Shown here: piece after piece, positions 29,023-38,137 of the stretch
How positions within the stretch are numbered: the first letter of the stretch is position 1
How the letters are laid out: each line of letters starts with the position of its first letter
From: Thiothrix nivea DSM 5205
GTDB lineage: Bacteria; Pseudomonadota; Gammaproteobacteria; Thiotrichales; Thiotrichaceae
Assembly (NCBI RefSeq): GCF_000260135.1
Contig: NZ_JH651384.1
Coordinates: 3,518,693 to 3,582,692 of the forward strand
Direction: 5' to 3'
DNA: 64,000 nt
Notes under the pieces: generated by a model
What the model was told of the DNA's origin: nothing
Database searches by the model: none
Seen by the model: only the letters and a program-made list of their open reading frames with translations
Translations under genes and position numbers: made by a program

Positions 29023-32000
29023 ATGAAAATAACAAAGCTTTCTGTATGCGTGTCGATGGTCGGGTTACTGGCTACGCTACCTGCCGCGTATGCAAACGAA
29101 ATCATCACTAACTGTACGCAGGTCACTGCGACAGGTGAAGGTGATCTGGACTCCACCCCGAACAACATGGTTGGCGAGACCGTTGCGGAAGATGACGAGT
29201 CCTGCGCCAAGGTGATGATTCCTTTTGATTACGGCGATGCGCCGGATCCCGCCTACCAAACCCTGGACGCTAGCGGCGGCGCACGCCATCAGTTGGGGAC
29301 GGATGTTTTCCTCGGCCAGTGTGTTGACGGCGACAGCGGCCTGCTGCAAGGTGGCGCAACCGCCGATGACGCCGATGCAGGCTCCCCGGTCTATGGCACT
29401 TGCGCTACGGCGAGTGACGAAGATGGTGTCACCTTCGGCGAGTTGCGCGTCGGCGAAACCGGCGCTACGGTCGAAGTCATTGCCAGTAAGGACTGTAAAC
29501 TCAATGCCTGGGTCGACTGGAACGTCGATGGCAATTGGGGTGGCACTGCCGAACAGGTGTTCCTTAACCAGCAATTGACGGCAGGCACCAACAGCCTGAC
29601 GCTGAATGTACCGGCCTTTGCCGTGCTGGGCGATACCTACGCCCGCTTCCGTTGTTCAACCGTCGGTAATGACGGCATCGGCGGCGAAGCGGCTGATGGT
29701 GAAGTGGAAGACTACAAGGTCAGCATTCTGGAAGCGATTCCGGTCACGCCAGTTTCTGTTGGCAACACCATCTGGATTGACGCCAACGAAAACGGCTTGC
29801 AGGATGAAGGTGAAAGCCCACTGGCTGGCGCCACCGTCACTCTGCTGGACAAAGACGGCAACCCGGTCAAGAACCTGGACGGCAACAACGTCACCGCCAT
29901 CACCACGGTGGCCGACGGCAAATACCTGTTCGATAACCTGCCGGAAGGTGATTACATCGTGCGGGTTACCCCACCATCTGGCTACCAGGTTACTAGCGGC
30001 GGCGCGGACGTGGATGGCAACCCGGCCAACGACGACAGCAACTGTGCCGTGGTTGGCAGCAATATCCAAACCCAACCCTTCACTCTGACAGCGGGGATGG
30101 AGCCGGACGTTGGTGCAGACGGCGACGGCACGGATAGTAACCTGACGGTTGACTGCGGCTTCTACCAGCCACCGGAACCGACCCACAGCATCGGTAACCG
30201 CGTCTGGGTTGATGCCAACAACAATGGCCTGGCGGACGTTGGTGAAAACCCGGCGATTGCTGGCATCACACTGGAACTCAAGGGTTCTGACGGTTCAGCC
30301 ATTGCTTCCGCCCAGACTGACGCAGAAGGGCGTTACCTGTTCAGCGGCCTGAGCGCTGGCTCCTATCAGGTCTGCGTGGCCGCCAACAACTTTGCTACCG
30401 GCGCATTGCTGGAAGGTTACACCGCCAGTACCGGCGGCAATGTGACAGACGCCAACACTGACATCGACGGCGACGACAACGGTACGGACGATACCAGCGT
30501 TGGCTTGTGTACCAACCTGGTTGTCCTGAACGATCAGGAACCGCTCGACGAAATGACTGCGACCGGTAATGACGGTGATGATGGCGTCGGCACTGATGAC
30601 AACCGCTCCAACCTGACAGTCGACTTCGGCATCGTGCCACCTGCACCGGCCACGCCAGTCTCCGTCGGTGACTATATCTGGGTTGATGCCAACGAAAATG
30701 GTTTGCAGGATGAAGGCGACGGTCTGCTGTCGGGCGCAACAGTCGCCCTGTTGGACAAAGACGGCAACCCGGTCAAGGATCTGGACGGCAATACCGTAAC
30801 CGCAGTCACCACCGGTGCGGATGGCAAGTACCTGTTCCGCAACCTGCCGGAAGGCGATTACATCGTGCGTGTTGCCCCACCAGCTGGTTACCAGGTGACT
30901 ACTGGCGGTGCGGATGTGGACGACAACCCGGCCAACGACGACAACAATTGCGCCGTGGTCGGCAGCAATATCCAAACCCTGCCATTTACCCTGACGGCGA
31001 GCATGGAACCTGATGTAGCCGCAGACGGTGACGGCACAAACAGCAACCTGACGGTTGACTGTGGTTTCTACCAGCCACCAGCACCAACCCACAGTATTGG
31101 CAATATGGTTTGGGTGGATAACGGCGCGGGCAAAGCTGCCAATGCCAACAACGGCACCAGGGATGCAGGCGAAGCGACAGTAAAGGATGGCGTAGTTATG
31201 GAACTGCTGGACAAGGACGGCATAGTCATCCGCGAAGTGCAAACCAGTGACGGCTACTACCTGTTCAGCGGTCTGGAAGCTGGTGATTACCGCGTGTGCG
31301 TTGCCCACGGCAACTTTGACCTGGGGCTGTTAGCCGGTTACACAGCCAGTAGCGGTGGTGACGAAGCCGACGTAAACAGCAATGGCGACAACAACGACAA
31401 CGGTGACAACGATACCCAGAATGGTCTGTGTTCCAATGTCATTACCCTGAACGACCAGGAGCCAACCGGTGAAACCCCAACTGCCAGCGGTATTGCCGGT
31501 GATGATGGCCAGGGTACGGAAGACGCCCGTTCCAACCTGACAGTTGACTTTGGTGTCATTCCGCCAGTCATACCGGTTTCCGTCGGTGACAGCATCTGGA
31601 TTGATGCCAACAAGAATGGCGTGAAGGATACCAGTGAAACGGCACTGTCAGGCGCTACCGTCATCTTGCTGGACAAGGATGGCAACCCGGCCAAGGATCT
31701 GGATGGCAACAACGTTACTACGGTTACGACCGGTATGGATGGCAAATACCTGTTCGATAACCTGTCGGAAGGTGGTTACATCGTGCGGGTTACGCCACCA
31801 TCCGGCTACCAGGTTACTACCGGTGGCGCGGATGTGGATGACAACCCGGCCAACAACGACAACAACTGTGCCGTGGTCGGTAACAATGTCCAGACCGCGC
31901 CCTTTACCCTGACGGGGGGTATGGAACCTGACGTGGCCGCAGACGGTAATGGCAAGGATAGCAACCTGACGGTTGACTGCGGCTTCTTCCAGCCACCCGC

Positions 32001-33417
32001 ACCGACCCACAGTATCGGTAACATGGTCTGGGTTGATAATGGTAATGGCCAATTCGATGATGGCGAAGTTCGCCCCAGCGGTGTCAAGGTCGAGCTGCAT
32101 GACAAGGATGGCAACCTGCTATCCAGTACCCTGACCGCAGGTGGTTACTACCTGTTCAGTGGGCTGGATGCTGGCTCCTATCAGGTCTGCGTGGCTGCCA
32201 GCAACTTTGATGCAGGTGGTGTCCTGGTGGGTCATACCCCCAGCACGGCCAGTGATGAAACCGATGCCAACAGCGATGGTGACGGCAACGACAACGGTGA
32301 CAACACGATTGCTGATGGCCTGTGCTCCAACCTTGTTGTCCTGGATGACAAGGAGCCGAAAGGTGAATTCCCGACTGCCATTGGCACTGCCGGTGATGAT
32401 GGGCAGGGCACGGATGATGCCTTGTCCAACCTGACCGTCGACTTCGCGGTACTGGCTCCTACACCGCTTGCAGTCGGTAACCGTATCTGGTTGGACAGCA
32501 ACGGTAATGGCGTCCAGGATGCCGATGAGCCGGGTCTGGCCGGGGCAACGGTAACGCTGAAAGACAGCGCCGGTAATGCGGTGGTCGATGTCGACGGCAA
32601 CAATGTTGCGCCGCAGACCACGGGCGCGGATGGCCTGTACCGTTTCGACAAGTTGCTGGAAGGCGAGTACATCGTGTCTATCAACGCACCAATCGGTTAC
32701 TCCCCAACAACCGGTGGCCTGGATGTGGACAGTGACGCCAGCGACAAGGACAGCAACTGCCGCATCAACTCGGTCAGCGGAGTGTTTGACACCCTGCCAT
32801 TCAACCTGAAGGCAGGAACTGAGCCAGACACCAGTGCCGACGGGGATGATACCAACGGTAATATGACGGTTGACTGTGGCATGGTACGCCCGCTCAAGCT
32901 GGGCAGCCGTATCTGGCTTGACCTGGATGGCGATGGTTCACAGGATGAGGGTGAACCAGGCATAGCGGGCGCGACTGTTACGCTGCTAACTGCGGATGGC
33001 AACCCCGTAACCGATATTTTCGGCAACCCGGTTCAGCCTATGGTGACGGATGCAGATGGTAACTACGCTTTCGGTAACCTGCGTGAAGGTTCCTATGTGC
33101 TAAAAGTGACGCCGCCTGCGGGTTACATGCCAACAGTCCTGGCGCAGGATCCAAACGATGATGACAGCACTGACAGCAATGGCTTCATGGATGCCGAAGG
33201 GAACCTCATTACCCAGCCGATTAGCTTGACGCCGGGTGCAGAACCGGATGAAGGCGGCTATGCAAACCTGACGGTTGGCTTCGGTCTGGTTCCACGTGTG
33301 ACGGATGAAATCCCGCCCATGCAGGTTCCAACCCTCAGCCAGTGGGGCATGGCGATCCTGAGCATGTTGCTGGCGGCAGTAGGGTTCTCCCGCCGTCGCC
33401 GCGATGACCAGGGTTGA
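29023..33417 (+). CDS. Giant SdrD-B-like repeat surface protein with IPTL-CTERM sorting signal
   Basis: A 1464-residue exported protein. A signal peptide (LSVCVSMVGLLATLPAAYA) is followed by a Cys-containing segment like that of the preceding protein and a GEVED domain ending DGEVEDYKVSI (to about residue 236). Eight SdrD-B-like domains follow, starting near residues 243, 387, 545, 689, 851, 995, 1148 and 1290. Each opens with a variant of VGNxIWxDxNxNGxxD and includes GxYLFxxL. The C-terminus VPTLSQWGMAILSMLLAAVG then SRRRR is an IPTL-CTERM signal: motif, one hydrophobic helix and an Arg cluster. It is the only protein of the locus with such an anchor. Followed by two terminators. Confidence 0.9.
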   Translation: MKITKLSVCVSMVGLLATLPAAYANEIITNCTQVTATGEGDLDSTPNNMVGETVAEDDESCAKVMIPFDYGDAPDPAYQTLDASGGARHQLGTDVFLGQCVDGDSGLLQGGATADDADAGSPVYGTCATASDEDGVTFGELRVGETGATVEVIASKDCKLNAWVDWNVDGNWGGTAEQVFLNQQLTAGTNSLTLNVPAFAVLGDTYARFRCSTVGNDGIGGEAADGEVEDYKVSILEAIPVTPVSVGNTIWIDANENGLQDEGESPLAGATVTLLDKDGNPVKNLDGNNVTAITTVADGKYLFDNLPEGDYIVRVTPPSGYQVTSGGADVDGNPANDDSNCAVVGSNIQTQPFTLTAGMEPDVGADGDGTDSNLTVDCGFYQPPEPTHSIGNRVWVDANNNGLADVGENPAIAGITLELKGSDGSAIASAQTDAEGRYLFSGLSAGSYQVCVAANNFATGALLEGYTASTGGNVTDANTDIDGDDNGTDDTSVGLCTNLVVLNDQEPLDEMTATGNDGDDGVGTDDNRSNLTVDFGIVPPAPATPVSVGDYIWVDANENGLQDEGDGLLSGATVALLDKDGNPVKDLDGNTVTAVTTGADGKYLFRNLPEGDYIVRVAPPAGYQVTTGGADVDDNPANDDNNCAVVGSNIQTLPFTLTASMEPDVAADGDGTNSNLTVDCGFYQPPAPTHSIGNMVWVDNGAGKAANANNGTRDAGEATVKDGVVMELLDKDGIVIREVQTSDGYYLFSGLEAGDYRVCVAHGNFDLGLLAGYTASSGGDEADVNSNGDNNDNGDNDTQNGLCSNVITLNDQEPTGETPTASGIAGDDGQGTEDARSNLTVDFGVIPPVIPVSVGDSIWIDANKNGVKDTSETALSGATVILLDKDGNPAKDLDGNNVTTVTTGMDGKYLFDNLSEGGYIVRVTPPSGYQVTTGGADVDDNPANNDNNCAVVGNNVQTAPFTLTGGMEPDVAADGNGKDSNLTVDCGFFQPPAPTHSIGNMVWVDNGNGQFDDGEVRPSGVKVELHDKDGNLLSSTLTAGGYYLFSGLDAGSYQVCVAASNFDAGGVLVGHTPSTASDETDANSDGDGNDNGDNTIADGLCSNLVVLDDKEPKGEFPTAIGTAGDDGQGTDDALSNLTVDFAVLAPTPLAVGNRIWLDSNGNGVQDADEPGLAGATVTLKDSAGNAVVDVDGNNVAPQTTGADGLYRFDKLLEGEYIVSINAPIGYSPTTGGLDVDSDASDKDSNCRINSVSGVFDTLPFNLKAGTEPDTSADGDDTNGNMTVDCGMVRPLKLGSRIWLDLDGDGSQDEGEPGIAGATVTLLTADGNPVTDIFGNPVQPMVTDADGNYAFGNLREGSYVLKVTPPAGYMPTVLAQDPNDDDSTDSNGFMDAEGNLITQPISLTPGAEPDEGGYANLTVGFGLVPRVTDEIPPMQVPTLSQWGMAILSMLLAAVGFSRRRRDDQG
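29752..32466 (+). repeat. Three tandem A-B repeat units in the surface protein gene
   Basis: Domains 1-6 of the protein alternate between two types. Type A (starts 29752, 30658, 31576) carries LLDKDGNP and PPxGYQVT. Type B (starts 30183, 31090, 32008) begins HSIGN and carries SGLxAGxY and LCxN. The unit spacing is 906 and 918 bases, so the array grew by duplication of an A-B dimer of about 300 residues. Domains 7 and 8 (32467, 32893) are more divergent. Confidence 0.85.
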
Positions 33418-33444
33418 TGCCTGATCCTGCATGAAACTGGATAT

Positions 33445-33470
33445 GGCCGGTTCTTGTGACCGGCCTTTTT
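33445..33470 (+). terminator. Rho-independent terminator after the giant surface protein
   Basis: The stem ggccgg/ccggcc is followed by five T, 28 bases after the stop codon. Confidence 0.85.
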
Positions 33471-33494
33471 CTTTGTGGAAGTTGCAGGCAAGCA

Positions 33495-33522
33495 AAAGGC
33501 GGGCTTAGTTGCCCGCCTTTTT
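33495..33522 (+). terminator. Second terminator hairpin
   Basis: A perfect 10-base stem, aaaggcgggc/gcccgccttt, ends in T residues. The leading A run allows it to work on the minus strand as well, for the small gene at 33649. Confidence 0.75.
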
Positions 33523-33570
33523 CCAATATTCTGGGAGCTGGCGACAGGAAAGCCCAAACCTGCCGCCGTT

Positions 33571-33608
33571 AAATTCCGCTTACCAGCCCTTAACCATAAG
33601 CGGAATTT
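33571..33608. repeat. Inverted repeat between convergent genes
   Basis: A perfect 12-base arm pair, aaattccgctta/taagcggaattt, with a 14-base loop. It lies between the surface gene and the minus-strand small gene and may serve as a bidirectional terminator; a T7 run follows five bases later. Confidence 0.5.
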
Positions 33609-33648
33609 GCTCCGTTTTTTTATTAAACTGTTTTATGGGTTTAATGTT

Positions 33649-33954
33649 TTAAAAACCCGTGCGTTCATGCGTCCCAAACGTATGTGATGGTAGCCGTACC
33701 CGCAGCAGTGACGAAGCAGTAGGGACTGAAATGGCCCCATGCGCTACGTTTTCACTAGGGGTAATAATGTAATCCGGCACACCGCACAACGTGTCACTGT
33801 TGGCATGAAACGGGTGGCCGATCTCATCCATGGCTTCAAACACCGTGAAGTAAGAATGCTGGTGGCGTTCGGACTGGAAGCGCGCATTGCGGCACGCTTC
33901 CGCAAAAGTTCTATGTGTTGAGTGATATGTTCCGTCCAGAAAAACTTTGAACAT
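33649..33954 (-). CDS. Small protein of unknown function, paralogue of the gene at 34265
   Basis: A 101-residue soluble protein I do not recognise, with no signal peptide or membrane segment. It shares a clear pattern with the product at 34265: MF-V-LDG-Y-STH-TF, AC--AR, HQ-SY-TVFEA-DE, then GVPDYII-P. The C-terminal 25 residues (SSLLRVRLPSHTFGTHERTGF) do not match its partner and are basic. An aggag Shine-Dalgarno lies about 10 bases before the ATG. That two diverged copies keep the same core argues that both are real genes. Confidence 0.7.
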   Translation of the reverse strand: MFKVFLDGTYHSTHRTFAEACRNARFQSERHQHSYFTVFEAMDEIGHPFHANSDTLCGVPDYIITPSENVAHGAISVPTASSLLRVRLPSHTFGTHERTGF

Positions 33955-34264
33955 GATGAAGTGACTCCTGTTTGCCGTTCATGTTGTCATGGGTAAAGAG
34001 TATGTTATTCAGACAGCCTCAAGATGTGACGGAAAGCACACATTAAAATACTCGACAGTTAAAAATATTTATTAAATTTATCTTTTTACTTATGGTTTAT
34101 AGGGATTTTAATTGTTGCAGAATAAAAAAAAGCGGAGGTGGAACCTCCGCTTTCAGGTTTGTCTTTATGGCTCCCAATGTTAGCCCATACGCTGGGTGCT
34201 TAAAGACTGTCGATTAGCGGGTCAGCCCACCCGCTTTAGCCCTTGATGCTTATTGTTTTGTTGT
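33955..34264. other. Intergenic region between the two small paralogous genes
   Basis: It contains the minus-strand terminator of the gene at 34265 (34124-34153), another perfect hairpin, agcgggt/acccgct (34215-34234), and an AT-rich stretch (34030-34120) that probably holds the promoter of the gene ending at 33649. I see no coding region or known RNA. Confidence 0.5.
34124..34153 (-). terminator. Rho-independent terminator, minus strand
   Basis: A perfect 11-base stem, aaagcggaggt/acctccgcttt, with a 3-base loop. On the minus strand it is followed by a run of T (A7 at 34124-34130 on the plus strand). It ends transcription of the gene at 34265. Confidence 0.85.
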
Positions 34265-34567
34265 TTAGTGTCCCCGAATAGGTTTGCCTGATGCGGCAAT
34301 CAGGCTTGCAAGTTTGGCAAGCCCGGCTTTCCGTCCGGTATCTGTTTGCATGGTGACAACGTGGGGCGCGATGATGTAATCAGGCACACCCTGTAACGTT
34401 GCCCGTTCGCCATCCAGTAACATCATTTCTTCGCCCTCATCACCAGCCTCGAATACTGTGTAATAAGACTGTTGGTGCTTCACTGCCTGTTGGCGCGCGT
34501 AGCGGCAAGCACTGGTAAATGTTTGGTGTGTGGAATCATACACACCATCCAGATATACGTTGAACAT
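34265..34567 (-). CDS. Small protein of unknown function, paralogue of the gene at 33649
   Basis: A 100-residue cytosolic-looking protein of unknown family. Its first ~75 residues align with the product at 33649 (MFNVYLDGVYDSTHQTF, YTVFEAGDEGE, GVPDYIIAP). The C-terminal part (AGLAKLASLIAASGKPIRGH) is a different, possibly amphipathic helix. A strong aggag lies 6 bases upstream of the ATG and a good terminator follows, so it is a complete monocistronic unit. Function cannot be inferred from neighbours. Confidence 0.72.
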   Translation of the reverse strand: MFNVYLDGVYDSTHQTFTSACRYARQQAVKHQQSYYTVFEAGDEGEEMMLLDGERATLQGVPDYIIAPHVVTMQTDTGRKAGLAKLASLIAASGKPIRGH

Positions 34568-34932
34568 TGTTAGCTCCTGTTATTAGTCCCTGTGTGCAAA
34601 CAGAATATGCAAAAAAAAGTGGGCAGAATGTGATGGCGGACACACTTCATTCTTTTTGTGTGGAAAAATTTTTATTGGCTATTTTTCGTTCTTATTAGGG
34701 TTATCATTATTTCCAACTATCATTATTAATTAAACTAATAAATAAGAAGAGCCTGGCTGGCAAGCCTCAACTTGACTAAAATGTTGCGATGCCGCATTCT
34801 TCTTCGCTTGCTGTAACGTTTTTTGCAAAATTGTCGACAATCGTGCAAAAATCTTATACGAATGGGTAGAAATCAAAGCCTTTCCCGTTCTATTATTCTG
34901 CTTTTGTCAATACCTTGATGATAAAGGATTAT
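34568..34932. other. Divergent intergenic region upstream of mqo
   Basis: 365 bases of AT-rich DNA hold the divergent promoters of the small gene and mqo. The only distinct structure is the inverted repeat at 34821-34850. No further gene or RNA is visible. Confidence 0.5.
34821..34850. promoter_or_regulatory. Candidate operator upstream of mqo
   Basis: A perfect 12-base palindrome, ATTGTCGACAAT (34830-34841), sits inside wider arms TTTTGCA/TGCAAAA. It lies about 90 bases before the mqo start. The half-similar sequence ATTGTCGACA recurs before aceA. The form suits a dimeric repressor such as a GntR-family protein, but no regulator is identified. Confidence 0.45.
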
Positions 34933-36456
34933 ATGGCTGTGAAGAATGTAAACGTGTTGCTGGTTGGGGGCGGTATCATGAGTGCTACCCTTGGAGTGTT
35001 GTTAAAACAGCTTGACCCATTGTTGACAATTAGCTTGGTAGAAAAGCTGAATGATGTCGCTGAAGAAAGCACCTCTGGCTGGAACAACGCAGGCACTGGT
35101 CACGCGGCCTATTGCGAACTCAACTATACGCCAGAAAAGCAGGACGGCAGCATCGACGCCAGCAAGGCTTTTGCCATCAATGAATCCTTTGAACGCACCT
35201 TGCAATTCTGGGCCTGGCTGGTACGTCAGCAGGCATTGCCACAACCCTCAAGCTTCATTAACCCGACGCCACACCTAAGCTTCGTCTGGGGGGAAAAGAA
35301 CGTTGCGTTCCTGCGCAAGCGTTTTGCCGCCATTGGCGATCACCCCATGTTTGCGGGGATGGAATACAGTGAGGATCTTGAGGTCTTGCGCGAATGGATA
35401 CCACTGGTCATGGAAGGGCGTGACCCAACCCAACCAGTGGCGGGAACCCGCATCAAGCACGGGACGGATGTCAATTTCGGTTCCCTGAGCCGCAGCATGG
35501 TCGGCTATCTGCAAGCCCAGGATAATGTTGACTTGTTGCTCAAGCATTCTGTACAGGAGCTGGAAAAACAGTCGGATGGCAAATGGCGGGTGACGGTGCG
35601 GGAAGCAGGTTCGTTTACCAGCAAATACATCATTGCCGATTTTGTCTTCCTCGGTGCAGGCGGTGGTGCTTTGCCACTGTTGCAAAAATCCGGCATCGCC
35701 GAAAGTGTCGGTTATGGTGGTTTCCCGGTCAGCGGCCAGTGGCTGGTATGCAAAAAGCCCGAAATCGTCAAGCAGCATCTGGCCAAGGTGTATGGCAAGG
35801 CATCCATCGGCGCGCCGCCCATGTCTGTGCCGCATCTGGACACCCGTATCATTGATGGGGAAAAAGCCTTGCTGTTCGGGCCATTCGCGGGTTTCACCAC
35901 CAAATTCCTTAAGCAGGGGTCGTTCCTGGATCTGTTTGCCTCCATCCGCCCCAACAACTTGTGGCCAATGCTCAAGGTCGGTTTGGGCAGTTTCGACCTG
36001 ATCCGCTACCTGGTTACCGAAGTGATGCAAAATCATGCCGACCGCATGAATGCCCTGCGCGAGTATTTCCCCAATGCCAGGGATGAGGATTGGACGCTGG
36101 CAACGGCGGGCCAACGGGTGCAAATCATCAAGAAAGACCCGCAAAAGGGCGGTAAGCTGGAATTTGGTACCGAAGTGATCAGCGCTGCCGATGGCTCATT
36201 GGCGGCACTGCTGGGGGCGTCACCCGGTGCTTCCGTCACCGTAACTGCCATGTTGCAAGTGCTGGAAAAGTGCTTCCCTCAGCAAATGGCTACACCTGAG
36301 TGGAAGGCTCGGCTCAAGGACATGATCCCCTCCTACGGCGAGTCACTGGTGGATAATGTGAGTCTGCTCAAACAGATACGTCATGACACATTGTCGACAT
36401 TAGGTCTGCTGGAAGCGGAAAAAGCCCCCCGAACACCTGTGCAGGCTATGGCTTAA
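34933..36456 (+). CDS. mqo: Malate:quinone oxidoreductase
   Basis: A 507-residue FAD-dependent peripheral membrane enzyme oxidising malate to oxaloacetate and passing electrons to quinone. The N-terminal dinucleotide fold VNVLLVGGGIMSATLG and the family segments STSGWNNAGTGHAAYCELNYTP and RIKHGTDVNFGSLSR are diagnostic. So is the C-terminal LGASPGASVTVTAMLQVLE. The ATG at 34933 is chosen because aaagga precedes it by six bases; an ATG five codons upstream is possible. It precedes aceA, both serving the TCA/glyoxylate cycle. An extra ATTGTCGACAT occurs inside its 3' end (36390). Confidence 0.96.
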   Translation: MAVKNVNVLLVGGGIMSATLGVLLKQLDPLLTISLVEKLNDVAEESTSGWNNAGTGHAAYCELNYTPEKQDGSIDASKAFAINESFERTLQFWAWLVRQQALPQPSSFINPTPHLSFVWGEKNVAFLRKRFAAIGDHPMFAGMEYSEDLEVLREWIPLVMEGRDPTQPVAGTRIKHGTDVNFGSLSRSMVGYLQAQDNVDLLLKHSVQELEKQSDGKWRVTVREAGSFTSKYIIADFVFLGAGGGALPLLQKSGIAESVGYGGFPVSGQWLVCKKPEIVKQHLAKVYGKASIGAPPMSVPHLDTRIIDGEKALLFGPFAGFTTKFLKQGSFLDLFASIRPNNLWPMLKVGLGSFDLIRYLVTEVMQNHADRMNALREYFPNARDEDWTLATAGQRVQIIKKDPQKGGKLEFGTEVISAADGSLAALLGASPGASVTVTAMLQVLEKCFPQQMATPEWKARLKDMIPSYGESLVDNVSLLKQIRHDTLSTLGLLEAEKAPRTPVQAMA

Positions 36457-36494
36457 CTATTGATTCAGACAATAGTGACAATTGAATTAATTTT

Positions 36495-36504
36495 ATTGTC
36501 GACA
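36495..36504. promoter_or_regulatory. Candidate operator element upstream of aceA
   Basis: ATTGTCGACA repeats ten of the twelve bases of the palindrome before mqo and lies in the 234-base gap upstream of aceA. A second GTCGA occurs 12 bases later. Coregulation of the two genes is inference. Confidence 0.35.
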
Positions 36505-36690
36505 CTTTGGCTGTCGAATACCATCAGAAAGACAGCAATCACGAAAATTGTTGACACATAATCGAGAGATTCGCAATAGCGGACACGAGAGAGGAAGGCA
36601 GGCTATCGACAGATAGCTCGTAGGCAATAGCCTGAAGCATTTTATTTTACCGGTTTCGTTCACTTTTATCTGACTCTGAGGAGACTTTAC

Positions 36691-38004
36691 ATGACTATGA
36701 CTCGTGAAGCGCAAATTGCAGCACTGAAAAAAGACTGGGCAGAAAACCCACGTTGGGCAAACGTCAAGCGCGGTTACACTGCGGAAGACGTAGTGCGTCT
36801 GCGCGGTTCCCTCCAGCCTGAATACACGCTGGCCAAGCGTGGCGCAGAAAAGCTGTGGGAAAAAATCAACGGCGGCGCGAAAAAGGGTTATGTAAACGCA
36901 TTCGGCGCAATCACTGCTGGCCAAGCCATGCAGCAGGCCAAGGCTGGTCTGGAAGCTGTTTACCTGTCCGGCTGGCAGGTTGCTGCTGACGGCAACACGT
37001 CCGAAACCATGTACCCTGACCAATCCCTGTATGCGTACAACTCCGTACCTACCATGGTTCGTCGCATCAACAACACGTTCCAGCGTGCTGATGAAATCCA
37101 GTGGTCTAAGGGCGTCAACCCTGGCGACGAAAACTTCATCGACTACTTCCTGCCTATCGTGGCTGACGCGGAAGCCGGTTTCGGCGGCGTGCTGAACGCA
37201 TTCGAACTGATGAAGAACATGATCTCTGCCGGTGCAGCAGGCGTTCACTTTGAAGACCAGCTGGCTGCGGTCAAGAAGTGCGGCCACATGGGCGGTAAAG
37301 TGCTGGTTCCAACCAACGAAGCAGTTGAAAAGCTGATCGCTGCACGTTTCGCGGCTGACGTGATGGGTGTTCCTACCATCGTTCTGGCACGTACTGACGC
37401 TGAAGCGGCCAACCTGCTGACCTCCGACCACGACGCCAACGACAAGACTTTCCTGACCGGCGAGCGTACTGCTGAAGGCTTCTACCGCGTCAAGAACGGT
37501 CTGGAACAGGCTATCAGCCGTGGTATCGCTTACGCACCATACGCTGACCTGGTCTGGTGTGAAACCGGTACGCCTGACATCGGCTTCGCGCGTGAATTCG
37601 CCCAAGCGGTACAGGCTGCGTGCCCTGGCCAGATCCTGTCTTACAACTGCTCGCCTTCCTTCAACTGGAAGAAGAACCTGTCTGATTCCCAGATTGCTTC
37701 CTTCCAGGAAGAGCTGTCCGCGCTGGGCTACAAGTACCAGTTCATCACCCTGGCTGGTATCCACGTCAACTGGTACAACACCTTCCAGTTCGCGCACGCT
37801 TACGCTCGCGGTGAAGGCATGAAGCACTACGTCAACATGGTTCAGGAACCTGAATTCGCTGCCCGTGAGCAAGGTTACACCTTCGTATCTCACCAGCAGG
37901 AAGTGGGTGCTGGCTACTTCGACGACGTTACCACTGTCATCCAGGGTGGTGCTTCTTCCGTAACTGCACTGACTGGTTCTACCGAAGAAGAGCAGTTCCA
38001 CTAA
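36691..38004 (+). CDS. aceA: Isocitrate lyase
   Basis: A 437-residue enzyme cleaving isocitrate to succinate and glyoxylate, the entry to the glyoxylate bypass. The active-site loop [13 protein letters not shown] has the catalytic Cys197; [10 protein letters not shown], the metal-binding FEDQ segment and [13 protein letters not shown] are also present. Length fits the short bacterial class. The start is preceded by gaggaga. No malate synthase gene is in the window. A long open frame on the opposite strand is an artefact of its codon pattern. Codon use is strongly biased, suggesting high expression. Confidence 0.98.
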   Translation: MTMTREAQIAALKKDWAENPRWANVKRGYTAEDVVRLRGSLQPEYTLAKRGAEKLWEKINGGAKKGYVNAFGAITAGQAMQQAKAGLEAVYLSGWQVAADGNTSETMYPDQSLYAYNSVPTMVRRINNTFQRADEIQWSKGVNPGDENFIDYFLPIVADAEAGFGGVLNAFELMKNMISAGAAGVHFEDQLAAVKKCGHMGGKVLVPTNEAVEKLIAARFAADVMGVPTIVLARTDAEAANLLTSDHDANDKTFLTGERTAEGFYRVKNGLEQAISRGIAYAPYADLVWCETGTPDIGFAREFAQAVQAACPGQILSYNCSPSFNWKKNLSDSQIASFQEELSALGYKYQFITLAGIHVNWYNTFQFAHAYARGEGMKHYVNMVQEPEFAAREQGYTFVSHQQEVGAGYFDDVTTVIQGGASSVTALTGSTEEEQFH

Positions 38005-38011
38005 GCAGAAA

Positions 38012-38115
38012 GACCCTCACCCCAACCCCTCTCCCGGAGGGAGAGGGGCTTAAGATGTCCTCCCTTTTCTTGCTCCCCCTCTACCTCTGGGAGAGGGGGC
38101 TGGGGGGTGAGGGTT
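38012..38115. repeat. Palindromic repeat element between aceA and rraA
   Basis: Nested inverted repeats: outer arms accctcaccccaacccc and ctggggggtgagggt, an inner hairpin cccctctccc/gggagagggg, and a second ccccctctacc/ggtagaggggg-like pair. The base composition and arms resemble the element inside dnaX. It may form a strong transcript-end structure after aceA. Confidence 0.7.
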
Positions 38116-38137
38116 CCCCCTTCCAGGAGCATTCCTC

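Noticed and set aside
29752-33290. Regular repeats considered as a CRISPR-like array
   Set aside because: The period is about 0.45/0.9 kb and the repeats are coding SdrD-B-like domains, not short repeats with spacers.
36551-36579. TTGACA followed after 17 bases by CAATAG, considered as an aceA promoter
   Set aside because: The -10 match is too weak to support a call.
36493-38001. Open frame of 502 codons on the minus strand
   Set aside because: It is the opposite strand of isocitrate lyase, an artefact of strong codon bias; the aceA frame matches a well-known enzyme throughout.
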